Part shown: positions 18,801 through 28,700 of the stretch, in pieces
Layout: each line of letters starts with the position of its first letter
How positions within the stretch are numbered: position 1 is the first letter of the stretch
From: Acidobacteriaceae bacterium
Lineage (GTDB): Bacteria > Acidobacteriota > Terriglobia > Terriglobales > Acidobacteriaceae
Direction of reading: 5' to 3'
DNA length: 41,972 nucleotides
Assembly (NCBI GenBank): GCA_030040935.1
Contig: JASHSG010000036.1
Coordinates: forward strand, 1 to 41,972
Program-made: the position numbers and the translations under genes
The notes under the pieces: generated by a model
Databases searched by the model: none
The model's input: the letters and a program-made list of their open reading frames with translations, nothing else
What the model was told of the DNA's origin: nothing

Positions 18801-20263
18801 GACGAATCGCCCGACGCGGTGTCGTTCACCGTGAAACCGGTATAGGGCGTGACTCCGGTTGTCGGGGTGTAGGTGACAGTGACCGGGAACTCAGCAGCGG
18901 TTCCCAGAGATGATGAGCCGCAGGTACCCGCGCTGGCTGCAAATGGCGGATCCGGGACGGTGAACGTCAAAACGGCCGTGGAGCAAGGATCCGAGTTGTC
19001 CGCCACAAGAACCGTCGCCGTTGTTGCGGTTCCCGGGAACGACGGGCCGTCGAGCGATACATAGCCGACCGTGTCGGCGCCGCTGGTGTTAACTACGGTG
19101 GAGTAGCCCTCCACGTAGAAGTTGCCGTAGGTGTCTTTCTGCAGCAACTTCGTGCCCTGGTTGCTGATTGCGTAGATGCCTGCGGCGGTGGCTCCGGTTT
19201 TGCTGTTTGGGATACCGTAAATACCGGAGTTATCGAGGCCGATGTACACCTTGCCGTCCGATGGCGTTGGGTCGGCATATACCGCATCAATCTGATCGTC
19301 ATAGTTGCCGGGAGATGCGATAGTCAGGGTTTCGACCACTGTTGGCGCTGCCGTGAAACCAGTGGTTACGCCGTTGAATCCCGAGTTCGCAGTCGTGTCG
19401 ACGAGCATCTCGTTCAGGTGGGAGTCGATACTCTTGTTGCTGGTGTTGGCCAGAGCAGAATCGGTGAAGAAGAGGTTGCCCCAGGGGTCGATGGACATGC
19501 CGCCGACATAGAGCTGGCCGGTGGTACCCGGTGTGCTGGCGATGGGCTCCGCGTAGATAAGGACAGGGGCCGCGGTCGAGCCCGAAGCGGGATAAAGGCA
19601 CTTGGTCCCCGCCGCTTTGCACTCAAAAATTGAATAGGCCGGACCCACGCCGCCGGAATCACCCTGGTCGTCGGTGGCGAAGAACAGATCGTTGGCCGCG
19701 TCGAAGGTCATCGATTCCACACCGAAATAGCCGAGGGTCGATGATCCGAGTGATTTGATGATGCACTCTCCCGCGGTCTTGTCGGTGGCGGCCACGCCCG
19801 TGCAGGCGGGCAGCGCGCTGCCGCCAGAGCCGCTCGGATCGACGGTGTAGGTATAGGTTCCGTTGGTGTTCATCGGAATCTTTGCTACCACATTGGTAAA
19901 CTGGCCCGCCACATACAGAAAGTTATTGCTGTCAATGGCGACTGCGCCCGCGTTGGCGAAGGGTCCAACAACCGAGACCGCATAGCCGGGGCCGCTGAAC
20001 TGAATGATGTTGCCGCCATAGGTCTCGCTGGCCACGATAACGCCCATCGAGTTGATGCCCCAGGAGCCGCCCGCAGGAACGTCCCCTGCTAGAGCACCGC
20101 CATTCGGATAGGCCGTAAACCAAGTACTCTGGCTGACGATAATAGGGGCTGACGAGGCCGCGTTCGCGGCAGTCGCGAACAGGAAGATGGCCAGGATCGC
20201 GAGCAAAGCTACCACCGCGCCCCGCGACGCGTAACGCTCAAATTCCTTCAACTTCGTTTCCAT
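15836..20263 (-). CDS. Giant secreted NHL/beta-propeller and Ig-like repeat protein with C-terminal double-TM tail
   Basis: RBS GGAGGATTTGTG-ATG; METKLKEFERYASRG + hydrophobic signal; repeated AIDSNNFLYVAG / SIDPWGNLFFTDS / AVSIDSKNNVYFADQ propeller-like motifs; QTITFKPTSPVSYSTTPITLSASGG Ig repeats; tail FFGWKKRRGLMLALVLIAGVIGAIQLSGCG. Confidence 0.8.
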   Translation of the reverse strand: METKLKEFERYASRGAVVALLAILAIFLFATAANAASSAPIIVSQSTWFTAYPNGGALAGDVPAGGSWGINSMGVIVASETYGGNIIQFSGPGYAVSVVGPFANAGAVAIDSNNFLYVAGQFTNVVAKIPMNTNGTYTYTVDPSGSGGSALPACTGVAATDKTAGECIIKSLGSSTLGYFGVESMTFDAANDLFFATDDQGDSGGVGPAYSIFECKAAGTKCLYPASGSTAAPVLIYAEPIASTPGTTGQLYVGGMSIDPWGNLFFTDSALANTSNKSIDSHLNEMLVDTTANSGFNGVTTGFTAAPTVVETLTIASPGNYDDQIDAVYADPTPSDGKVYIGLDNSGIYGIPNSKTGATAAGIYAISNQGTKLLQKDTYGNFYVEGYSTVVNTSGADTVGYVSLDGPSFPGTATTATVLVADNSDPCSTAVLTFTVPDPPFAASAGTCGSSSLGTAAEFPVTVTYTPTTGVTPYTGFTVNDTASGDSSSVIAKAGSISSVSQNTWGAAFTGGGVFGADASDSGTMALNSTLGAVLAGSSYGNDLQQFTSTGTVVANLGPLNGVGAVAIDSSGYAYAGNEYGNTIIKLPVISGAYPTFTAAQVTAAPTCKGDGVAPDNAGICQIVVGNGTIAFGIAGINFDKNGNLFITTSDESPSTTVTNQPYSILECGPTCLYGATPTAPILLYAETVPSDAASDQYYVGAISIDSNDNVFFTDSLIDVGGSSYSHSSDLQELKTSTSAGFNGVTTGYAAAPTLLETETPVCTAAPCKYNNEIDAVSIDSKNNVYFADQYTGIYEILNNSGTLEWANPIALAAPGAKVIASDTKGNFYYAGYNNGSDTMAFNAIGSVTVLGQASSAAPTTATNVWVLDDFGCTNPPVLTITSGDTEFTGALTAPAGCDALTFGGGSSLPTTITFTPTASASGAVSSTLTVDDTVNGSTGSGFAVSGSAATAQAITDFAGITSPVVFGGGPYTLSATGGASGNPVVFSVDAGSTAGVGAVSGTNGTTLTITGAGTLIIDANQAGTTTGTPIYAAAPQVQITIDVTQAPQTITFKPTSPVSYSTTPITLSASGGGSGNPVTFSLTSGPGTLSGTNNATLTITGVGTIMIAASQAGNANYLAAGAVTGTIVVNQAAQTITFNPTTPLGYGKAETLSATGGASGNPVTFTLDASSTAGAGSLSGSTLTATGLGTIVVDANQAGNADYAAATQVMGSVAVTPLGQVATPVISPATGSTLIIGTSNTATITDSTSGAAILYTTDGSNPLTSSTAKTYAGAITLTAETYPATVTVTAVATLAGYTPSASGASTYTLQVIPPDFTIGAQPSVTVGPGSSATVTITIVPNPAFTVPITFTSSGAPSGVTFVFNPATITPPGTTSTILTITDSNTASLQHRSNPFLPAGATFAIALCFFGWKKRRGLMLALVLIAGVIGAIQLSGCGAYNGPPAPPKGTNTVVTITATGGGVTQTVPISVFVEQ

Positions 20264-20713
20264 CACAAATCCTCCGGTGAAATGTCGTTTCAGATATGGG
20301 GGAACAGCAGTAGCGTTCCGCACGTTGACTCGATTCCTTGTCCTTACTCCCGATCCTTCCAGTAATGAGAAGGTTTGTGGCCTGACCCGGTGGACTCGGG
20401 AGTCCCAATTCCCCTGGGCTGAATCTTCAGCAAAATGTCATTACGAATAAGCCCATCCTCCTTGCGCGCCCAGTTCCGCTCCGTGAAAGTGATACGAGGA
20501 AACTTCAAACCTCATTGATCGCCCTAACATCGGCCCGCCTCTCCCTCCGACGATTTGCGCCGCTTCCGGGCAAAGCACCGATCAGGCAAGTTGGGTTCGG
20601 AGGCGCGGTTACCCACGCAGAACCGTGTCTGTTACCGCTCCCAGAGCGAGTCCGAGTATATTCGCAGCACACACCGATATTGGCGACCCCAGAACTACTG
20701 AAAGAAATGCGGA

Positions 20714-20745
20714 ATTATATTCATACTCAAAAAGGCGGTTGTCAA
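20714..20745 (-). promoter_or_regulatory. Candidate promoter for the 15836-20263 gene, implying a ~440-nt leader
   Basis: Minus strand TTGACA (20745-20740), 20-bp spacer, TATAAT (20719-20714); both hexamers perfect but spacing is long. Confidence 0.35.
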
Positions 20746-21484
20746 GAGAATTCACGCAGTGGATTTCTCGCGATAGAAGCGGGCCGAGCCGGGAGTAAAT
20801 CGATTCCGGGCGAGAAGCGGCATCGCCCAGGGCCGGCAAACATCTTCCGGAACGTGGGGAGAAAGGCAACCCGACCGGAAAGGCCTTTTGACTTTGGCCA
20901 CCCCTGTCCAACCGCAGTTTGCGCTGGCGTAACCGCCGTGATGGTATCGCGACCGCTATACACAGCCCGGTTGTGCCGGCCGCCAGACTCGGTTCCGGCC
21001 TGGAGCGGCAGAAATTCAACGAATTCAGACAGGTTCATCGAAATAAACGATTAAGCACGGGGATAAAGAGCGACCATTTCCGTCCCGCAGGTTGACGCGC
21101 CCGTCGAGTGCGAAGCTTTTTGAATGGTTCCGGTCCCGGCGTTCCGGTAGTAACGGAGATGCATGAAGAGGTTAGCCTCAGGCTCTCGACGCGGATCCCG
21201 AAACTTCCCGGAAAAGCCAATCCAAAGCCGCAATGCCGATCGATCTTGATTTCCTTATCAGAGACTTTCTTCCGAGGATGGACGCGCCGGGGGAAATGGC
21301 GCGAGCTTTTCATTCGCTCCGCGCACGTTGCGCTGACTCACAGAGGTCACACGAAAGAGCGTGGCCGCGGCGAGGCGAATAAATGTGGCTAATGAAACTA
21401 AATCAATTTAATTCAGGCCATAATAGAATTCCAGACTTCCCGATATTGTGGCCAAAAGCGGTGCGCGAGATTCATAATTACCGC

Positions 21485-21514
21485 TTGACTATTCTCCACA
21501 GGGAGCCCCATAAT
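21485..21514 (+). promoter_or_regulatory. Candidate sigma70 promoter of the TonB-dependent receptor gene
   Basis: TTGACT (21485-21490), 18-bp spacer, CATAAT (21509-21514), upstream of the ATG at 21639. Confidence 0.5.
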
Positions 21515-21575
21515 TTGAACCCGATATTAACTTAGTGAAATTTGGGTCGATCTGGGGTCGTACGTTCTCGGGCGG

Positions 21576-21589
21576 TGTTATCGTTATCA
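21576..21589. promoter_or_regulatory. LacI-family operator-like site TGTTATCGTTATCA
   Basis: Matches the degenerate pattern TGnTAnCGnTAnCA at every fixed position; lies between the candidate promoter and the receptor ATG. Confidence 0.6.
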
Positions 21590-21638
21590 TCGCGCACCGA
21601 ATCTCGCAATATCAGGACAGCCAAGGGGGGTTGTTACG

Positions 21639-24600
21639 ATGAAGTCTTTTCCTGGATTCAAGCAGGCGTCCGCATGTTTGGGGCTGTTTCTCGCGGTGCT
21701 GCTGTTGTGGCAAATACCCGCCCAGGCACAGGAGACCACAGGCAGCGTATCGGGCGTTGTTCAGGATACGACAGGCGCGGTGATACCGAACGCTGTGGTG
21801 ACAGTCGTCGACCTGACCAACCAGTCGGAACGCAAGACCGTCAGCAATGGCACCGGAGAATTCGCCATCAACTCGATTCCGGCCGGGCTGCGTTATCAGG
21901 TGCGGGTGGAGATGAAGAACTTTTCACCGTGGCAGTCGCAGCCTTTTCCACTGCGGCCCGGCGATCGCGTGACTTTCACCGACATCCGCATGCAGGTGGC
22001 TCAGGCCGCTGAACAGATTACGGTCGAGGCGGCCAATACCCAATCGCTCAAGCCGCTGGATACGCCCGAGCGCAGCGATGTGATCACCGCCGAGGATCTG
22101 GACACGCTCGCCATCGTGGGCCGCGATGCCACGGAGCTGATTGAGATGCTGCCGGGGTTCGCAATGATCAGCAACCAAGTCAATAACCAGGCGCCAAATA
22201 CGGCTGTTTCGGGTTTGAGTGGTCCCACCGGCTCGTACTCTGCCAACGGCGCCGGGCCCACCGGACTGGCGACGGTGATGGATGGCGTCTCCATTCAGGA
22301 CATCGATACGAATGCCGGGACCGTGCAGCAGGTCAACTCCGACATGATCCAGGAGATCAAGGCCACGACGTCGACGTTCAGCGCCGAATACGCCAAGGGG
22401 CCGGCCGTGCTGAACGCAACCACCAAGGCAGGCACCTCCGCCTACCACGGCGAGGCCTACATGTATGCCCGCGATACGGTGTTCAACGCCAACGACTGGT
22501 ACAACAACTATCTGCAGCAGACGCGGCCCCCGGGCCGATATCTCTTTCCCGGCGGTCAGGTAGGTGGTCCGCTGTGGATTCCGGGCACTCAGTTCGGTCC
22601 GCACAACAGCAAGCTTTTCTTTTTCGCTGGCTATGAATATTACAACCAGAATTTCTGGTCGCAGACGCTCGGTTCGTGGGTACCCACCATGTCGGAGCGC
22701 AGTGGCGACTTCAGCGCAGCGTCATTGAATTCCGAACTGTGCGGCGCTCGTCCCGACGGCGGAGTGAACCTGGATGCCGTTTTGCCCATGTGTTATGCGG
22801 ATAACTACCTGCCTGGCGGGCAAACTGTGGCGGATGGCAACGTGAACGCATATGCCAATCCGAGCGGCGTGGCTCTGGTAAATTGGCTGCCGCTGCCGAA
22901 TGCCAATCCCTTCGTCAACGAGCAGGGTTACAACTATGTTCAGCAGGTGATCCAAACCCAGAATGGCACACAGTTTCACGCCCGCGTCGATTTCAACCTG
23001 AGCGACTACAACAAGTTCTATGCCACCTATGGCCGTCAGGCACAGATCACCGACGAGCCGGTTGCATGGGGATACGCGCCAAACAACTCAATGTTGTATC
23101 CCGGCCAGGTCACCTCGGGCGATATTTCGAACATATTCTCCCTCCATTATGTGCGGATCTTCGGCAGCAGCGTGACCAATGAAGCCAGTGCCTCGATGTC
23201 CTTTATCAGCGACCCGGCCAACATGGGCAACCCCACCGCTGTGAGCCGGTTCCACATGAACGACTACAACTGCAACAATGTGGCTGAGCGGGCGGCGGGG
23301 ACTTGTAACAATCCCGCCAGCGACAATTTCAACTATCTGGGCGAATACAAGAATAACTACGATTACTCAGTACCGGCGCTGTCGGACTACGGCTCTTTGG
23401 GCTATCCCAACATGCTGATGCCGGGCGGTTTCTACAACGACCAGGTCAAGATGAAGAAGGTCGTGCCTACCCTGGCCGATACAGTGAACTGGGTGAAGGG
23501 ACCGCACAGTCTCGCCTTTGGCTTATATGCCGAGCGGGGCATTCTCAACGGCGATGCAGACTACGCTGCCGCGTTCCCACAGGGAGAATACGACTTCACT
23601 CCAGGCAATGGATACTACGAGTACAACGGAACTCAGGGGTTGTCGTTCTACAACAGCAACTACATAGGCTGCGAAAATCCGGATCCGAACGGCACCAGCC
23701 GTCTGTCGGGCGCGGCGTATTTCGGCAGCTGCATCAATCCTGTGGCCATGATGTACATGGGCTACGCAGATTCCTTCACCCAGACGAACTTTTCGCCGAT
23801 CGTGGACATGCAGTACACCACGTTGTCTGGATTCGTGAACGACGCCTGGAAGCTTCACCGGCTCACATTGATGCTTGGCGGCCGTTTGGAACACCTTGGA
23901 CCATGGTTCGACCGCCATGGCAATGGCTTGGCTACCTTTTCTCCCTTCCTCTACAACAGCCAGTGCACGGGCCGCGACTGCAGCAGCGAGGCTCTGCCGG
24001 GAATCACATGGTACAAGGTCAATCTCGGCGTCCTGAACTCAGTGAATAAGCCGGCGTTGCTAGATTTCAGCCCGCGCGTGGGCGCCTCGTGGGATCTGTT
24101 CGGGACCAGCAAGACGGTGCTTCGCGGTGGATGGGGAATGTATCGCAACCAGGAGCCGTTTTCACCTTATGCGCTGGCGGCCGCCAGTGCCCAGGGTTAC
24201 AAAACGAGCCAGTCGCTCGGAATCCTGAGTTTCGATCTGGTCGACAACCAATCGCCCATCAATCCTCCCGATATCAACGTCTACACGCTTTCCAGCACCG
24301 ATAAGGTTCGCCCCCTCTATTACCAATTCAATGTGACCGTGGACCAGCGCCTGATGTGGAATTCGCTGATGGAGGTTGCCTACGTCGGTAGCGAGAACAC
24401 CAACCTGCCTACCTATAATCTGGGAGCCAGCGGGTACAACGGCGCATCCGACCTAAACGTGCTTCCCCTGGGCGCGTATTTCCAGCCCAGTTTCTCCATT
24501 TCCAATCTGCCGGCCTCGATCATCGAGCCCAATACGGGCGGTGACCTGAGCACCCTGACCACGGCGGAACAGGACTTCTACAGGACATATCCGTTCTACC

Positions 24601-25580
24601 AGCACATCTATTCGCTGAAACACGATTACTATTCGAATTACAACAGCCTGCAAGTGAGCTGGAACAAATCCACCGGCTTCGTGAGTTGGGGCGCGAACTA
24701 CACCTTCTCGAAGGACCTGGCCACGGCCGCGTCCTACAACAACGAACTGGCGGATCCCCTGAATCTGCGCAACGATTACAACCCGGCGCCGTTCGATCGC
24801 AGCCAGGTCTTCAACATCCACTATCTTGTCAACTTTGGACGCCGTTATACGGGCAGCAGCGCCCTCTTGTCCAAAGTCGTGAACGGTTGGCAGGTCTCCG
24901 GCATTTCTACCGTGCAGAGCGGCCCCGACCTGACTTCGGAGGAGGGCGAGAACTTCTCCTTTGGGTATGGAAATATTCAGGCAACTCAGCTCTATTTGCC
25001 ACAACAGGTCAATAGTCCAGGTCAATCCGCAAAGACCTGCGCAAACGTCTATGACATTTCGCCGGACAAGAACGGAAACACGTATTGCGTGACCAACATG
25101 AATCCGGTGGTTTGGCTGGGGACGCCGGATTATCTGTTGATGCCGACACTAAACTGCAACCCGTCGGGCGGAAGCGCGAAGAATCAGTTCATCCACGCGA
25201 CCTGCTTTGGGCTCCCGCTGCCGGGCAGCCCCACGACGGGCAATTATGCGCTCTCGGCGAATCCCAGCGGGCAGGGGCAGTACCGGCTTCCGTACATCCA
25301 CGGTCCCGCCTTCTCAAACCACAATGTGACGCTGATCAAGGACTTTTCGATGCGAGAAAGCCGAACCCTGGAATTCAAAGCCTCGGCGTTCAATTTCCTC
25401 AACCACCCGCTGGTTTCATTCAACAACAACGACAATTCGAATTTGAATCTCGGCAACCTGCTGGGAGCGGTTCCAGGCCAGGCTCTGACCGAGGCAATGC
25501 TGGGGCATAAGGATTTCGGAATTGCCAATGTGAAATACGGCTCGCGCCTGCTGGAATTCAGCGCAAAGTATTCGTTTTAG
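21639..25580 (+). CDS. TonB-dependent receptor, Oar-like, with N-terminal carboxypeptidase-regulatory-like domain
   Basis: Signal peptide; TGSVSGVVQDTTGAVIPNAVVTVVDLTNQSERKTVSNGTGEFAINSIPAG; plug-like NQAPNTAVSGLSGPTGSYSANGAG...VMDGVSIQD; KGPAVLNATTKAGTSAYHGEAYMYARDTVFNANDWYNN; C-terminal beta strand LLEFSAKYSF. Confidence 0.93.
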   Translation: MKSFPGFKQASACLGLFLAVLLLWQIPAQAQETTGSVSGVVQDTTGAVIPNAVVTVVDLTNQSERKTVSNGTGEFAINSIPAGLRYQVRVEMKNFSPWQSQPFPLRPGDRVTFTDIRMQVAQAAEQITVEAANTQSLKPLDTPERSDVITAEDLDTLAIVGRDATELIEMLPGFAMISNQVNNQAPNTAVSGLSGPTGSYSANGAGPTGLATVMDGVSIQDIDTNAGTVQQVNSDMIQEIKATTSTFSAEYAKGPAVLNATTKAGTSAYHGEAYMYARDTVFNANDWYNNYLQQTRPPGRYLFPGGQVGGPLWIPGTQFGPHNSKLFFFAGYEYYNQNFWSQTLGSWVPTMSERSGDFSAASLNSELCGARPDGGVNLDAVLPMCYADNYLPGGQTVADGNVNAYANPSGVALVNWLPLPNANPFVNEQGYNYVQQVIQTQNGTQFHARVDFNLSDYNKFYATYGRQAQITDEPVAWGYAPNNSMLYPGQVTSGDISNIFSLHYVRIFGSSVTNEASASMSFISDPANMGNPTAVSRFHMNDYNCNNVAERAAGTCNNPASDNFNYLGEYKNNYDYSVPALSDYGSLGYPNMLMPGGFYNDQVKMKKVVPTLADTVNWVKGPHSLAFGLYAERGILNGDADYAAAFPQGEYDFTPGNGYYEYNGTQGLSFYNSNYIGCENPDPNGTSRLSGAAYFGSCINPVAMMYMGYADSFTQTNFSPIVDMQYTTLSGFVNDAWKLHRLTLMLGGRLEHLGPWFDRHGNGLATFSPFLYNSQCTGRDCSSEALPGITWYKVNLGVLNSVNKPALLDFSPRVGASWDLFGTSKTVLRGGWGMYRNQEPFSPYALAAASAQGYKTSQSLGILSFDLVDNQSPINPPDINVYTLSSTDKVRPLYYQFNVTVDQRLMWNSLMEVAYVGSENTNLPTYNLGASGYNGASDLNVLPLGAYFQPSFSISNLPASIIEPNTGGDLSTLTTAEQDFYRTYPFYQHIYSLKHDYYSNYNSLQVSWNKSTGFVSWGANYTFSKDLATAASYNNELADPLNLRNDYNPAPFDRSQVFNIHYLVNFGRRYTGSSALLSKVVNGWQVSGISTVQSGPDLTSEEGENFSFGYGNIQATQLYLPQQVNSPGQSAKTCANVYDISPDKNGNTYCVTNMNPVVWLGTPDYLLMPTLNCNPSGGSAKNQFIHATCFGLPLPGSPTTGNYALSANPSGQGQYRLPYIHGPAFSNHNVTLIKDFSMRESRTLEFKASAFNFLNHPLVSFNNNDNSNLNLGNLLGAVPGQALTEAMLGHKDFGIANVKYGSRLLEFSAKYSF

Positions 25581-25742
25581 GTAGTCGCACCTGGTCCGGT
25601 GCGCCGCACGCCGGATCGCGTTTTGAAGCAGCTCCATCGCGGCGGGAATCGGGCCGGTTGTTTGGGATACGATAATGCCGCGCTCCGGAAGGGACGACTG
25701 CAAGATGCGGGCAGGCGGCTGGGCCGTTTGCAGCAATTCTGA

Positions 25743-28700
25743 ATGAGATTGTTCGTGGAGAGTGTCATGGTCATGGAGATGAGAACGTATTTTCGCCGGC
25801 TGGTCAGCGTTGGGGTCGGATTCCTGGGGGCGGCATTGATGTTGGGCGGGGCCGCGCGCGGACAGGCTCCGGCGGTATCCACGGGCTCGATTGTCAACAT
25901 CCCGTTCAGCACTACCTGGGGCCAGATCTATGTAATTCGCTTTTATAAGGGGAATGTTCTGGCGCTTGATTCAGGAGCCGGCGCCCTGTATCAGCTCTCC
26001 CCGGGCGCGACCTCATGGACAACGCTGTCTTCGGCCTCCAGCTCTTCACCGCTGGGCACCGGCGGCTACAACACAATCGGCATGGCGATCGATGCTGTGG
26101 GCAATCTCTATCTTGGGATTCGCTATCCGGTCGCTGCCGCCCCCAGTGCACTGTTCTGGCGCATTCCCTATGATTCCGCCAAGAACACCTGGGACGTCAC
26201 AACGAGCTACGCCTGGGGCAGCAACATTATCGACCCCAACAGTGGCGCAACAGTCGTCAGCGAGGGCGGCTCGGACTGGGTCGATTTCGTCAACAGCTCC
26301 AAGATGGACGGCAGCGGAACGCTCTACTGGGTTACGGAGAACCCCAACGAAATCTATACGGCTCCCGTCGATGCCTCAGGGAATGCGGACTTGCCCAATG
26401 GGGTGAACGCCAATTCCATCGTTACCGGTCTTGAGACCGATGGAGATTACCTGGCCGAAGACGTCAGCGGCAACATCTACCTGGTTGAAAACCATGCCGT
26501 AAAACCGGCAGCGCGCGTGCCGGGCATCTACTTCATTCCTGCCGGCACGTCGGGGATCGTGGGATCGGAGGGGAGCGCGGAGGCGCAGTTGATTCGAATC
26601 GATTCGAGCAGCAATCCGGTGGTGTATGCCGGCATAACGCTCGATGCTTACGGGAACATTTATGTGCCTTCGGAGGTGAACTCCAGCTATGGCGAGACAG
26701 TGGCGGGCATCTGGAAGATTCCGAACGAATGCGGGAGCGCGGCTGCGGTAAACAGCTCCTGCCTCCCCAATTTCAACGACATTTCCCTTTACGCTCCGGT
26801 TTCAAGCAACAACCCCGTATCCATCGATTCGCGCGGATACGTGTGGATCCCCACCTATCAGGATTGGAGCCCCAACGGGTCCGGACCCTATCCGAATCTG
26901 TATGCGATCGCTGTATGGGCTCCGGGATCCATCAATCTCGGCGCCGCGCCGACGGGCGCTGCGGGACCGGCGGGCAAGTTATTTATCGACTTCAACCAAC
27001 CCATCACTCCCGGCGGCATTCAATTTTCGCAACCGGGAACTGGCTCGGACTTCACTATCGCAACAACGGACCCCACTCCGCCAACGACTGCGCCGGCAAC
27101 TTCCCCGGCCTGCACGTCGGGAACCGCATATTCCGTCCAGAACATATGCCAGGTTTGGGTGGCGCTTGATGCGCGCAAACCCGGGGCCATCTCTGGCCAG
27201 CTCATGTTGCTGAACTCGAGCAATTCGCCCGTCGCTGGCAGCACTGTTTATCTGAGCGGCATCGGACAAGGCTCGGAGGCATCTTTGCTCTCTTTAGCGG
27301 CGCAGAGCACGGTTGCAGCCGGTCTTGATACGCCGGCGCAGGTGGCTGCCGATGCGGTGGGAGACACGTGGGTCGCCGACGCGGGCCTGCATCAGGTGCT
27401 GAAATTCAGCGCCGGCTCCACCACTGCGGTAGGCGCCCCCGTTGGGAAAAATCTCGTTGCGCCCACCGGAGTTGCCGTGGACGGATCTGGCGATTTGTAC
27501 ATCGCGGACTCGGGAAAGGTGATCGAGATTCCGTGGGTCAATGGAGCTCTCGACACTGCCGGTCAAACCACATTGGCCACAGGATTCGGAAGCGATCTGA
27601 ACCTGGCTGCAGACGGCGTCGGCAATGTTTATGTGGCTGATCCGAAGAATTCCCGTGTCGTCAAGATTCCCAGCCCCGAAACCGCGCAGTTGTACCCCGA
27701 CTTTGAAACCATACCCGCCACTTCCCTTTCCACGACCGTCACGATGGGCTCCGGATTCAGCGCACCTTCGGCAATTGCGACCGACAACTCCGGCGACTTG
27801 TTCGTTGCCGATGGCGCGAATCTCTATGAGATCACGCCGTGGGATGTCCAGACGGAGCTGCTGAACTCCCTGACCGGGCCGGTAACTGGCCTGGCAGTGG
27901 ATGCTTCAGGATCGGTGGACGTGGCACAGAGCGGCGGAGTTCTGCATATCCCCGCCATTGCAGGGGTTCTCAGCTTCAACAGCGCAAGTTCGCTGGATGA
28001 TTCTGTCATTGCCGCGCCCAATGGCGTGGCTCTCGATCAAGAGGGCAATCTGTACGTCACCGACATGACGAGCGGTACCCCGAATCTCTTCGAATTGAGC
28101 GCGAATGGGTTCGTGAATTTCGGTGTTGGCCTCACTCCCACCGTCCTTGCCGAGGAGGACGTGCCGGTGTTCAATATCGGCAATGAGAATCTGACGGTGA
28201 CCGGGACTCCGACCTTCAGTGGTCCCGATGCCAGCGATTTTTCTGTGACCACCCCGAGCGGTGGAACCCCTTGCGACACGACGGGCGCGACGCCCGTGGC
28301 CGCCGGCAATGCATGCACCATCGGAGCCGGCTTTACGCCGCCGCCGCCACCGGCGGGCGATATTTTGCCGATCACCTATTCCGGCGATACGATGACGATC
28401 CCAACCAATGCGGGCAACGTTGCGGGCGGCGATGTGTCTGCCGGACTGGAAGGCAGCGCGCTGGCCGGGCTTGAGGCGACCCAGGCGACCGTCTCACTGA
28501 ACCCCGCGACCACAACCTTCCCGGGCAGCACTGCCGTGACGGTGACAATTACTCCGGAGCCAGGCGGCGGCATAGATTATCCCACCAACGTGCCGTCGGG
28601 AACCGTGACTCTGACCCTGACCAGTACAGTCGCGGGCAGCACGCAGCCCCCGCTGGTTGAAACGGCTCAGGCCGCCGGGAATGACACCGGAACAACGGCG

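Noticed and set aside
21035-21392. ORFs in the region upstream of the TonB receptor
   Set aside because: Overlapping short ORFs on both strands without recognisable motifs; the region is better explained as regulatory.
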